The notes under the pieces: generated by a model
What the model was told of the DNA's origin: nothing
The model's database searches: none
The model's input: the letters and a program-made list of their open reading frames with translations, nothing else
Shown here: positions 43,611 through 53,200 of the stretch, piece after piece
How the letters are laid out: each line of letters starts with the position of its first letter
Position numbering within the stretch: position 1 is the stretch's first letter
DNA from: Pseudomonadota bacterium
GTDB lineage: Bacteria > Pseudomonadota > Gammaproteobacteria > Steroidobacterales > Woeseiaceae
Assembly (NCBI GenBank): GCA_022563195.1
Contig: JADFNV010000003.1
Location: 1 to 64,000 of the forward strand
Direction of reading: 5' to 3'
DNA length: 64,000 nt
Program-made: the position numbers and the translations under genes

Positions 43611-45557
43611 TTGAATTTCTTTGACGCTCAGGACCGAGCTCGCCGATCAACGCGGTGGCTCGTCTTCATCTATCTGCTCGCTACAGTCCTGATCGTGCTC
43701 GGTGTGACGCTGGTCGTCGGCCTTACCTTGTTTAACGTCACCGACACGGGCTACCCGGTCACGGTTGGCTCATTCCTGGCGCAGCAAGCGCCGATCCTGC
43801 TCGGCACCGCCACCATTACGGCATTGTTCATTGGCGGCGCCACGCTCGTAAAAACCTCGATATTGTCGTCCGGCGGTGGCCGCGTTGCACAGGATCTCGG
43901 TGGAACTCTAATCGCCAGCGACGTGCAGGATCCACTGCGCCGGCGACTGAGAAATGTCGTCGAGGAAATGGCGATTGCGTCCGGCGTCCCGGTACCCGAG
44001 ATCTATGTCCTCGAACAAGAGAACGGCATCAACGCGTTTGCAGCGGGTTTCGCACCCGCGGACGCCGCCATCGCCGTCACACGCGGCACGCTCGAACTCC
44101 TGGACCGCGATGAATTGCAGGGAGTCATCGCGCATGAGTTCAGCCACATCCTCAACGGTGACATGCGCCTGAACATTCGCCTGATGGGCGTGCTGTTCGG
44201 CATCATGGTGATCGGGCTTATCGGGCGCATGGTATTGCGTGGCGGGCGTTACGGTGCGTTCATCGGCCGCGGCCGCGATCGCGGCGCGCCCGTTGTGCTG
44301 ATCATTGGCCTTGGATTGGCTGTGCTCGGCGGTATCGGCGTGTTCTTTGCGCGCGTGATCAAGGCCCGTGTATCGCGTCAGCGCGAGTACCTGGCCGACG
44401 CATCGGCCGTGCAATTCACGCGACAGACCACGGGGCTCGCGAATGCGCTCAAGAAAATCGGCGGTTACCCGACAGGGTCTCACCTGCAGGCTGCGGACCC
44501 CGAGGAAGTCAGTCACATGTTGTTCGGCACCGGCGCCAGGTTCAGTAGTCTGTTCGCGACACATCCGCCGTTAACTGAGCGCATTCAGGCGCTGGAACCC
44601 TCGTTCAAGGATACTGACTACCCAAGCATCGATATTCGCGAGAGCAAGCTCGCGAGTGAATCTGCAGAAGCGGAGCAGCGAATTGCCGGCGTCGCGGCTG
44701 CGTTCGCCGGTGTGGCAACCGGCTTGTCGCCAGAGGCTGTAGTTGCAAGTGTCGGCCAACCGGGGCAGCAACACATCGAATTTGCCGCAACGATACGGCG
44801 CTCAATCCCTGAGATTCTCTACAACGCCGCGCATTCATCCGAACGCGCCTATCTGCTGTCGATCGCCTTGATTCTCGATCGCAGCGGTGACGTCCTCGGC
44901 CAGCAACTCACGCTGGCACATGAGCGCCTCGGCGAGCAGCGTGCCCGACTTGTTGAGCAGTATTACGACGAACTGGCCAAGATCGGTGCCGTGTACCGCC
45001 TGCCGTTGCTCGAGATCGCGTTTCCCGCGTTGAGACGACGTCCGCCTGTGCAACTCGGTGGGCTTGTCGAACTTGCCGGTCAGATGATCGACGTCGACGG
45101 CAACATCGATCTGTATGAGTATTGTTTTTATCGCATGCTTGTCAGTGCTATCGGGCAGGCCATCGATCCGTCACGCGCTAAAAAACGTAAGCGTGCCAAA
45201 CGCAAACCCGTGCGTGATGCCGCTGTTAATCTATTGCGCATCGTCGCACATCATGGCCACCGGGAGGACAGGGCCGGAGAGTCGGCGTTTCGAGCCGGTC
45301 TTACAGTTTATGGCGACTGGGCAAGCGATTTTGCATACGGACCGAACGGCGAGTTCTCGGCTGCAGCGCTCGACGAAAGCCTCGATATGCTCGTTGCCCT
45401 GAATGGCGACGGCCGACAGATGTTGCTCAGGGCCATCAGCGCTGTCGTCATGTTCGATGGCAAGCTAACGGCGTCCGAAGGTGAACTGATGCGAGCCGTG
45501 TGCGCCACTCTCGAGTGCCCGCTGCCGCCCATCCTGGCGCAGACATCGCATGCCTGA
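43611..45557 (+). CDS. M48 family metalloprotease with long C-terminal extension
   Basis: Membrane protease of 648 residues from a TTG at 43611, preceded by GGAG; the N-terminal NFFDAQDRARR is typical, which supports this start. Membrane helices lie at about 15-40 and 58-80. The zinc motif HEFSH is at 175-179, with the third ligand in the EYLADASAV segment. HtpX-like proteases have about 290 residues; here a further 330 residues follow. Near the C-terminus VVMFDGKLTASEGELMRAV has a TerB-like pattern. It is paired with lemA. Confidence 0.9.
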   Translation: MNFFDAQDRARRSTRWLVFIYLLATVLIVLGVTLVVGLTLFNVTDTGYPVTVGSFLAQQAPILLGTATITALFIGGATLVKTSILSSGGGRVAQDLGGTLIASDVQDPLRRRLRNVVEEMAIASGVPVPEIYVLEQENGINAFAAGFAPADAAIAVTRGTLELLDRDELQGVIAHEFSHILNGDMRLNIRLMGVLFGIMVIGLIGRMVLRGGRYGAFIGRGRDRGAPVVLIIGLGLAVLGGIGVFFARVIKARVSRQREYLADASAVQFTRQTTGLANALKKIGGYPTGSHLQAADPEEVSHMLFGTGARFSSLFATHPPLTERIQALEPSFKDTDYPSIDIRESKLASESAEAEQRIAGVAAAFAGVATGLSPEAVVASVGQPGQQHIEFAATIRRSIPEILYNAAHSSERAYLLSIALILDRSGDVLGQQLTLAHERLGEQRARLVEQYYDELAKIGAVYRLPLLEIAFPALRRRPPVQLGGLVELAGQMIDVDGNIDLYEYCFYRMLVSAIGQAIDPSRAKKRKRAKRKPVRDAAVNLLRIVAHHGHREDRAGESAFRAGLTVYGDWASDFAYGPNGEFSAAALDESLDMLVALNGDGRQMLLRAISAVVMFDGKLTASEGELMRAVCATLECPLPPILAQTSHA

Positions 45558-45675
45558 TCGAACCATGAGCGGAGATGAAAATTGGCGTATTATGGAACTC
45601 TCTTACTGATTTTGGCTCTTTAGTCAGGTAACTGTCGCTGGGCAGATTCCGGGGCCAAAACACGGGGATACGATC

Positions 45676-46464
45676 ATGTCTGATCTACGATTCAAAGCAT
45701 GTGTTATTGCAATAGGGCTGGTACTGGCGCTGCCCGCGGCCGGGGCCAGCAAAGAAGAGAATCGCGTCGCCGATGCGGCCGACGTGCTTGACCAGTTGTT
45801 GCGCATTCCCGAAAAATCGATTCCGCCGACCTTGCTTTCTCGCGCCTACGCCGTTGCTGTGATTCCGGATGTTGTGAAAATCGGGTTCGGCATTGGTGTG
45901 CGCCGCGGCAAGGGCATCATCGTCGTTCGTCAGGACAGTCACACCTGGAGTAACCCGGCGTTCATCACATTGACTGGTGGCAGTATCGGCTGGCAAGCCG
46001 GAGTTCAGTCCACCGACGTCATATTGGTCTTTAAATCGCGCAAAGGCGTGGGTGACATTGCGAACGGCAAGCTGACTCTCGGCGCAGATGCATCGATCGC
46101 CGCCGGACCTGTTGGCCGTCATACCGGGATAGCGACCGACTGGGAGTTCAAAGCAGAGGTGGTCTCCTACTCGCGAAGTCGCGGATTATTCGCAGGTGTT
46201 TCACTGCAGGGAACGGGAGTCACGATGGACCGCAAGGCGAACGTCGCCTTCTATGGTTCTTCGACAATGACGCCCGAGAAAATTTTTGCGAGCTCGCCGA
46301 ATATCGCTCCCAATATCGCCAATACGTTCGTGCAAATCCTTACAGCACAGACTCGTCGCCTGCCGACCCAACCTGGCATGCAGCTAGAAACAACGTCGAG
46401 TCCAATAGTCGCGAGGGATAAGCCGTCGGAGGTTCGAACGTTCGGCTTGCCGGATGCTGACTAG
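45676..46464 (+). CDS. SYLF/Ysc84 domain lipid-binding protein
   Basis: Exported protein of 262 residues with signal peptide to about AAGASK (residue 26). The SYLF domain is clear: AYAVAVIPDVVKIGFGIGVR, GWQAGVQSTDVILVFKSRKG and LTLGADASIAAGPVGRH. Such domains bind phosphoinositides or other lipids in eukaryotes, and outer-membrane or periplasmic lipids are assumed in bacteria. The C-terminal 60 residues are Thr/Ser-rich without a motif. It stands alone between the M48 and MscS genes. Confidence 0.86.
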   Translation: MSDLRFKACVIAIGLVLALPAAGASKEENRVADAADVLDQLLRIPEKSIPPTLLSRAYAVAVIPDVVKIGFGIGVRRGKGIIVVRQDSHTWSNPAFITLTGGSIGWQAGVQSTDVILVFKSRKGVGDIANGKLTLGADASIAAGPVGRHTGIATDWEFKAEVVSYSRSRGLFAGVSLQGTGVTMDRKANVAFYGSSTMTPEKIFASSPNIAPNIANTFVQILTAQTRRLPTQPGMQLETTSSPIVARDKPSEVRTFGLPDAD

Positions 46465-46507
46465 CAAGACCCATAAAGTCCGTTCTGTTGATCTGCATTA
46501 AGTACTT

Positions 46508-47593
46508 TTGAGCGATTTTATACAGCAGGTTCGGCAACTGGCCGAAGTGATCGGCCCCAATGCCTATCTACAAGCGCTCGCCATCGCGTTGGGTTTTATC
46601 GTCGTCGGCAAGATTGCCGACTGGGTGTTATCCAGAATGGTGGGCCGCATTGCGAGCCGTTCGAAAACGGATATTGATGATCAGCTCGTCGGTCTCTTGC
46701 ATAGACCGATCTTCATTTCCTTCGTGCTGCTCGGACTTTCACTCGCGACGCAACAAATTGACCTACCAGAATCGCCGGAGTTTCTAACGCTTGGAATTTT
46801 GAAGACGATCGCCGTGTTCGTCTGGTACAACATGCTGCACAATTTGACAACATTGTTCGCGCAGGTCTTCAAGCGCCGACAAACAAGCAAGCTCGTGCAA
46901 ACCGGCATGCTGGTGCTGTTACAAAACGTCGTCAAGATCGTGTTATTCGCGCTGGCCATCTATTTCGTATTCCTCGCCTGGAATATCAATGTCACTGCCT
47001 GGGTGGCATCGGCCGGTATCGTCGGTCTCGCACTCAGCTTCGCGGCCAAGGATACCTTGTCGAATTTGTTCGCGGGCGTGTCGATCATTATGGATGCACC
47101 CTATAAGAGCGGTGACTTCATCATCCTCGATACGGGGGAGCGCGGCATCGTCACACACATCGGCTTACGCAGCACAAGACTGCTGACTCGCGATGATGTC
47201 GAAATCACGATTCCAAACGGCCTCATCGGCAATAGCAAGATAATCAACGAAGCGGGCGGACCATCGGAGAAACACCGTATTCGGATTGCCGTTGGCGTCG
47301 CCTATGGCAGCGATGTCGACTATGTCATTGAAACCTTGCAGCAGGTCGCCGCTGACAATGCCGAGATTTGCGCAGACCCGGCCGCGCGCGTTCGATTTCG
47401 TCAGTTTGGCGAGTCAAGCCTCGATTTCGAGCTGCTGTGCTGGATAGAAAAACCGATTGATCGTGGGCGCCTCAAGCACGAATTAAACTGCGCGGTCTAC
47501 AAGGCCTTCAATACCAACAATATTGTAATTCCGTATCCGCAACGCGATCTTCACGTACGTTCGATGCCAGGGTCACCCGAAACGTCCACGTGA
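46508..47593 (+). CDS. MscS-type mechanosensitive channel
   Basis: Inner-membrane channel of 361 residues, starting at TTG 46508 (SDFIQQVRQLAE). Three to four helices precede the conserved pore and beta domain: WVASAGIVGLALSFAAKDTL, then SNLFAGVSIIMDAPYKSGDF and IGLRSTRLLTRDDVEITIPN. The C-terminal cytosolic domain contains VRFRQFGESSLDFELLCWI. It opens under membrane tension during hypoosmotic shock. Only a weak ribosome site precedes the TTG. The 3' end is convergent with the EexN-like gene, 52 bp apart. Confidence 0.91.
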   Translation: MSDFIQQVRQLAEVIGPNAYLQALAIALGFIVVGKIADWVLSRMVGRIASRSKTDIDDQLVGLLHRPIFISFVLLGLSLATQQIDLPESPEFLTLGILKTIAVFVWYNMLHNLTTLFAQVFKRRQTSKLVQTGMLVLLQNVVKIVLFALAIYFVFLAWNINVTAWVASAGIVGLALSFAAKDTLSNLFAGVSIIMDAPYKSGDFIILDTGERGIVTHIGLRSTRLLTRDDVEITIPNGLIGNSKIINEAGGPSEKHRIRIAVGVAYGSDVDYVIETLQQVAADNAEICADPAARVRFRQFGESSLDFELLCWIEKPIDRGRLKHELNCAVYKAFNTNNIVIPYPQRDLHVRSMPGSPETST

Positions 47594-47645
47594 ACCTGGC
47601 AATATTTCCTGGCTAGTTGTGCGATTCTTCATCGCGTCGGCGCAG

Positions 47646-48206
47646 CTAGTCGCGTACTTCATCAAGATCGCCTTCAGGCACGCTCACCGCGACTGGCGCA
47701 TTGCCACCATCCGAAGCCGAAAGCGGCACATCAGGTATTCGCACGGATACTGCATTCTCGATAGCCTCGGGAATCACCGCGCCGGGTGCATTCGCGCCGA
47801 CATCAACGTCGCTCTCATCCTCTACCGGCGGTGGCAACTCGCCGAATTGAGCGAGATATGCCGCTTCCTTGCGCCTTTCTTCATTTGCGATAGCGCGACG
47901 CTGCGCCTCCGCTGCAGCTTGCTGAGTACGACGCAATGCATCACGCTTGCGTTGCGACTGTAACTCCAGAGCGTCATACTGCGCCCGCTCCTGTCGCGCC
48001 TCGATCAGTGATACGGCTTGACGAGCGTTGACACACTCGGCGTCGTAACGGGTTTCGTTGCGGTTTTGCGCGCAACGCACCATCGAGGCTTCCAGCATGA
48101 TGGGATTGTCGAGATATTCCTGGACCGAGCGTGGTGGTGGCTCATTGCTGCAGCCCGCAAGCAGCCAGACTCCGCACAGCAGTGTTGGCGCATATGTCTT
48201 TGTCAT
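47646..48206 (-). CDS. EexN-like lipoprotein
   Basis: Lipoprotein of 186 residues. The lipobox LLAGC (Cys at 19) is followed by SVQEYLDNPIMLEASMVRCA then QNRNETRYDAECVNA. This matches the short EexN pattern (a YLDNP-type start with two Cys about 15 residues apart). A helical charged region (RRTQQAAAEAQRRAIANEER) and an acidic, Pro-rich tail follow, longer than in plasmid EexN. Plasmid EexN mediates conjugative entry exclusion, but no transfer genes are in this window, so the function here is open. Confidence 0.75.
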   Translation of the reverse strand: MTKTYAPTLLCGVWLLAGCSNEPPPRSVQEYLDNPIMLEASMVRCAQNRNETRYDAECVNARQAVSLIEARQERAQYDALELQSQRKRDALRRTQQAAAEAQRRAIANEERRKEAAYLAQFGELPPPVEDESDVDVGANAPGAVIPEAIENAVSVRIPDVPLSASDGGNAPVAVSVPEGDLDEVRD

Positions 48207-48374
48207 GGCGGCATCGGTCTAGTGTGATTAAATGGTATAGTTTTCAGCATCCTGCAACCACGAATATTAGCATCGCCATGCGCACAGGAAATGGCTTGAG
48301 TTCGCAGTTCTTGCGGCTTATCAATGTTATTTCGGGCTATAGTGGCCCCGCGTTCAGGAAAGGGAATCCACGCC

Positions 48375-50261
48375 ATGGCAGATTCGAGCCAGTTTAGGCT
48401 CCTGGGGCAGCGCCGATTCGCACCCTTTTTCATTACCCAGTTTCTCGGCGCACTCAACGACAACATTTTTCGCAGCGGCCTGGTCATATTGGTCACATTT
48501 CAGGGTGTGCTGGTTGCTGGCATGGATCACAGTACTCTCGCGAACGTCGCCGGTGCTCTTTTTATCCTGCCCTTCTTCCTGTTTTCTGCGACAGCGGGCC
48601 AGCTGGCCGACAAGTACGAGAAATCGATGCTGATGCGCCGCATCAAGATTCTCGAGATCTCGCTGATGTTGCTTGCGGCTTATGCATTCGTGACAGAGAG
48701 CTATGCCATATTGTTGTTCGTCCTGTTCCTGATGGGCTGCCAGTCATCGCTGTTCGGGCCTGTCAAATACGCGTATCTGCCACAACAGCTCGCAACCGAA
48801 GAATTGATCGGCGGCAATGCGCTGGTGGAAGCAGGTACCTACACGGCGATCATTTTCGGACTGATATTGGGTGAGCGCGTCATCGCGAACGGCACCACCG
48901 GCCAATCGATCATCGCAATCTGCCTCATAGCGATCGCCTGTGCTGGCTACCTGGCGAGCCGACAGATACCGACAACGCGGGCCGTCGTCCCGGATCTCAA
49001 GATCAGCCTGAACGCATGGTCTGAGACCTGGCGGATCATCGCATTCGCGCGTAAGGATCGCAGTGTTTTCTTGGCGATACTGGGTATTTCGTGGTTCTGG
49101 TTTTTCGGTTCCGCCATTACATTGCAGGTGCCGGCGTTCACTCTCGACATTCTCAATAGCAACGAGCCCTTGGTCGCAACCACGCTGCTGGTCGCATTCG
49201 CCTCCGGTGTGGGCATCGGCTCACTGCTCTGCGAGCGCATGTCGGGTCAACGCATCGAGCTTGGCCTGGTGCCGTTCGGTTCGATTGGTCTGAGCGTATT
49301 CGCGATCGATTTGTATTTCGCCCAGCCAGCCGCGGCTGTCTCTACGGTCTCTTCGGTCGGCGAATTTCTCGCGCGCCCGGGAAGTACGCGAATACTGCTG
49401 GACCTCGCGCTGATCGGTGCGTTCGGCGGATTTTTCAGCGTGCCACTGTATGCGTTGATGCAACAGCGTGCCGAGCGTGAACATCTTTCGCGCATCATTG
49501 CCGCTAACAACATTATCAATGCAATCTTCATTGTCGGCGCGTCGGTGCTTTCAATCGCATTATTGCAGTCCGGGTGGTCGATCCCGGAATTGTTTATCGT
49601 TCTTGCTGTCCTGAACATCGCCGTTGCGATTTACATTTATACACTGTTGCCGGAATTCCTGATGCGTTTCCTTGCTTGGATTCTGATCAACATCGTCTAT
49701 CGCATTCGGTCGAACGGACTCCAGAACGTACCGGTCGAAGGGCCTGCAGTCGTCGTCTGCAATCATGTCAGTTTTATGGATCCAATTCTATTGAGCGGGT
49801 CGCTGCGCAGACCCATGCGTTTCGTCATGCATTACAAGATCTTTCAAATTTCTCTGCTGCGTTTCTTTTTTGAGACTATGAAGGCTATTCCGATCGCCGG
49901 AGCGAAAGAAGACGAGCAAATTATGATGGACGCCTTTGACAAAGTCGATGCGGAACTGGCAGACGGCAATATCGTGTGCATCTTCCCCGAAGGCGGGATA
50001 ACACCAGACGGCGACATTCAGCGTTTTCGGCCTGGCATCGAACAGATAATTGCGCGACGACCCGTTCCGGTCATACCTGTTTCACTTGGGCGTCTGTGGG
50101 GTAGCTGGTTCAGTCGCCGTCAAGGGGGTGGTATTCGAAAAATTCCGGGGCGTCTGTTTGCGAGAGTCCCGATAAACATTGGTGAGCCCGTGGCCCCTGA
50201 AGACGTCACTGCCGCCAAACTTGAATTGCTCGTGCGCACATTGCGCGGTGACGATCGCTAG
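48375..50261 (+). CDS. MFS transporter fused to PlsC-type acyltransferase
   Basis: Fusion of 628 residues from ATG 48375. The N-terminal 420 residues form a 12-helix MFS transporter of the LplT type (RRFAPFFITQFLGALNDNIF, LFGPVKYAYLPQQLATEEL). The C-terminal 200 residues are a glycerolipid acyltransferase: NHVSFMDPILL (HxxxxD) and FPEGGITPDG. LplT-Aas fusions normally end with an acyl-ACP synthetase domain, which is absent here. It probably flips and re-acylates lysophospholipids. A divergent 168-bp region separates it from the EexN-like gene. Confidence 0.9.
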   Translation: MADSSQFRLLGQRRFAPFFITQFLGALNDNIFRSGLVILVTFQGVLVAGMDHSTLANVAGALFILPFFLFSATAGQLADKYEKSMLMRRIKILEISLMLLAAYAFVTESYAILLFVLFLMGCQSSLFGPVKYAYLPQQLATEELIGGNALVEAGTYTAIIFGLILGERVIANGTTGQSIIAICLIAIACAGYLASRQIPTTRAVVPDLKISLNAWSETWRIIAFARKDRSVFLAILGISWFWFFGSAITLQVPAFTLDILNSNEPLVATTLLVAFASGVGIGSLLCERMSGQRIELGLVPFGSIGLSVFAIDLYFAQPAAAVSTVSSVGEFLARPGSTRILLDLALIGAFGGFFSVPLYALMQQRAEREHLSRIIAANNIINAIFIVGASVLSIALLQSGWSIPELFIVLAVLNIAVAIYIYTLLPEFLMRFLAWILINIVYRIRSNGLQNVPVEGPAVVVCNHVSFMDPILLSGSLRRPMRFVMHYKIFQISLLRFFFETMKAIPIAGAKEDEQIMMDAFDKVDAELADGNIVCIFPEGGITPDGDIQRFRPGIEQIIARRPVPVIPVSLGRLWGSWFSRRQGGGIRKIPGRLFARVPINIGEPVAPEDVTAAKLELLVRTLRGDDR

Positions 50262-50274
50262 CAGCTAGCCCGGA

Positions 50275-53200
50275 TTATGGGGCGCCGTCAGCTGCAATGG
50301 CACCGAATTTTCGACGCCATTCTTCGAGTAATTTATCTTTGTTGCCGAACAACTCAGCTCCATAGACAGCGCCGAAATTCAGTTCAGCCAGATGCACGAA
50401 GCCGTCCCCGGCGACCGGCAGGTAGACCCTGTTGCCCAGTGCAGCCGCGTCGCTGGCTGGATCACCGAAAATCATTCGTGCACCGGCGAGGGCCTTCGGT
50501 GCGAGCGTCGCATCAAGCCAGATCAAGCCCGATCCTGCGGAACTGGCGCGATGAATCCAGCGCGGCGTTCTAAACAGAACGCGCGAACCTCCGGGAGCGA
50601 AGGTGACTTCCTCAACCGTGCTCGGCAGTTGCAACGACAATGCACCGAGCTTGCCTTCGCTCAGACTAAATTGCTGTGCAAGGTTGTTCTGGTCGACAAG
50701 CACGAGATAACGCGATCGCGGCGACGCCTCCAGCCAGCGAATCGCGGCACCGCCCTGCCACAACATCTGCATGCTCCAGCTATCGCCATTGTCACGCGTA
50801 ATTGCACGCAATGCACCGCTGTCGCTGCCAACATACAAGTGAGTGGGATCGGCAAACGCCATGCCTTGATGTCGTTCGCCGAGATCAAACCGGGCAAGTA
50901 TTGCGCCACTGCTGGTGTCCATGACGTGGACGCGATTACTACTGAGTATGCCAATGAGCGATGCGTCAGGCGAGAACACGATCTTGTCGATCGGGTTGCC
51001 GGGAATGTTGCCGAAGAACGGCTTCGGCAGTCCCCCTGCAGTACTCCAGATGCGAATCGTGTTGTCGTCTGCCGCACTCGCAAGAAGCGAGCCATCGGGG
51101 CTCATGCCGAGCAAGCGTACGTCACTGCTATGACCGAGAAAACTTACATCCTGCCCTTCGCTGCTCAGCCCTTCGCGGCCCGCATCAGACGCCAGGATGT
51201 GTATGTCGCCTCGGTAATCACCAATGACGACAATGGATCCGTCGGGTGTCGACATGGCGACAGCGTCGCCTGATGGCGGCCAGATCGTATGGCTGCCTGC
51301 GTCGACCACGGTTTCTTTGCGAGAGGCTATCGCCGGTGCACGCCAGAATCGTGCCCCGTTGTCGGGGCCGCCGGTTACGACGATCTGCTCATCGGTACCG
51401 AATCCAAGCAGACCATCAGCCATTCCATCACTGCCCGACCCTAGCACCGGACCCAGCAAGTACCCGTCGCGACTGTCATATACCTGGAATCCATACTCGG
51501 GCCTGCCAACCAGCACTTTGGATCCGGACGGTGAAAATTCGAGCTGCCAGCGTCCGCGGCTGAATTCCTCGAGTAGCGGTTGCTGCGGCCGGTCAGTTCG
51601 CCACAGCGCCACACCCTCGTCACCGAACACCACGCCAAGACTTTCGCCGCCGGCTGCGAGGCGAATCTGGCTCGGTTGTGCCGCGAGATCGATTTGCGCG
51701 ATCAATTCACCGCTTAGAAAATTCCATACACGAACCGCACGATCATAATCGGCTACAGCAATACGATTGCCGCGCGAATCAAGTGAGACCAGTGCCGGAG
51801 TTCCAGCGATGTCGAGGGTCGCCTCGATTGTCGCATCACTGAGAGACCAGAGCTCGAATCGCGTATCTGTATCACTGCGTCGTTGCACAAACAGATGTTC
51901 GCCCTCCTCAGTCAGCGATGATGTCATGCTCGCCGGGCCGACAGGCAAGGTTCCAACACGACCACCGGTAGCGGTGCTCCAGAGATTGACAGTATCCTGT
52001 GTGGCGGTCGCCAATAGTCTGGCGCCAGCGCTGAGGCCTATGAGTTTTTCAAGTTCGTTCACCGCGACTGCTCGCACAGGTTTCGCGAAGGCGAGATCCC
52101 ATACCCTGGCGCTATCACTCTGCATCGCCCGGGCGATGGCGAAACGTCCGTCGGCGCTAAACCATAAATTGTCGGTGTCGCGCTCGACAGGATCGGGAAT
52201 ATTGAGCCCACGCTGGAAATCCTCCACCAAACCCTGAGAGTCGAGCGTCAGGGTCCAGCCGACGAGTTGCCCTGCAACACCGATTTCTTCATCGCGAACA
52301 CTCAAGGACCATGTACCGTTGATCGGCTCACCCAGAAACTCGCTCAATTGCGAAGGTGGAATTCGAATGTCTTCGTTTGACGATGCCCTTTCTACCCCGG
52401 GGTCGATCTCCACCGCCCGGCCCGACGGCGCGATCACCTTGATGCGCAAATCGGGCACCCTCGCATGGCTGAGATTCAAAGTGAGTCCGATGCGCCGCAC
52501 GACGCTGTCCCTGTCGACGATGACACGGCGAACAAGCGGCAACACCTCAAGTGCTGTAATTGTCCAGTCTTCGCGCTTTTGCAGACCCTGTGTTCCCAAC
52601 GACCATTGTGAAACATGCGCATCACGTATCTCGGTCAGGAGCATGCTACCCGGGTTGAACACGACAGTGCTGCCGTCGTCAACGGGCAGGCTCGCGATGA
52701 GTTGCGGATAGTCGTCGGATAGCAGCATTGCGGCACGATTTCGTCGCTGCGGCGTCGACATTATCAGTGACTGAAGTACCGCCAGCAACGCGTCGTCGCG
52801 GCGTTCGAAACGCATCGCAGTTCGCGCCTGTCTATCCCAGAAGCCGGCGAGTAATTCATCGGGCAGCCGGCCGACATCGGATATTTTTTTTGCCATTGCC
52901 GCAATGGCGGCAATCTGCGAAACGTCATTCGCCGATCTCGCGCGAAGCCGCAAGAAGTTTCGGTACAAGTTGTCGGCCGAGTCGACATGTCCCGGGAAAG
53001 ATCTAAAATTCGTAAATGCATCCTCGGCGGTAACCAACTCCACCGTGTCAGAGGTCAGCAATTCGACATAGGATCTCGGTAATAGCTGCGTATACCAAAA
53101 GGGTATCGCCAAAATTGCAATTATTGCTGCCGCGGCGATGGCCGGTGGCCGCCAGTTATTTGTCAGATTTTCGTTGGCCCAACGCGCTGTAAAGACGGAC

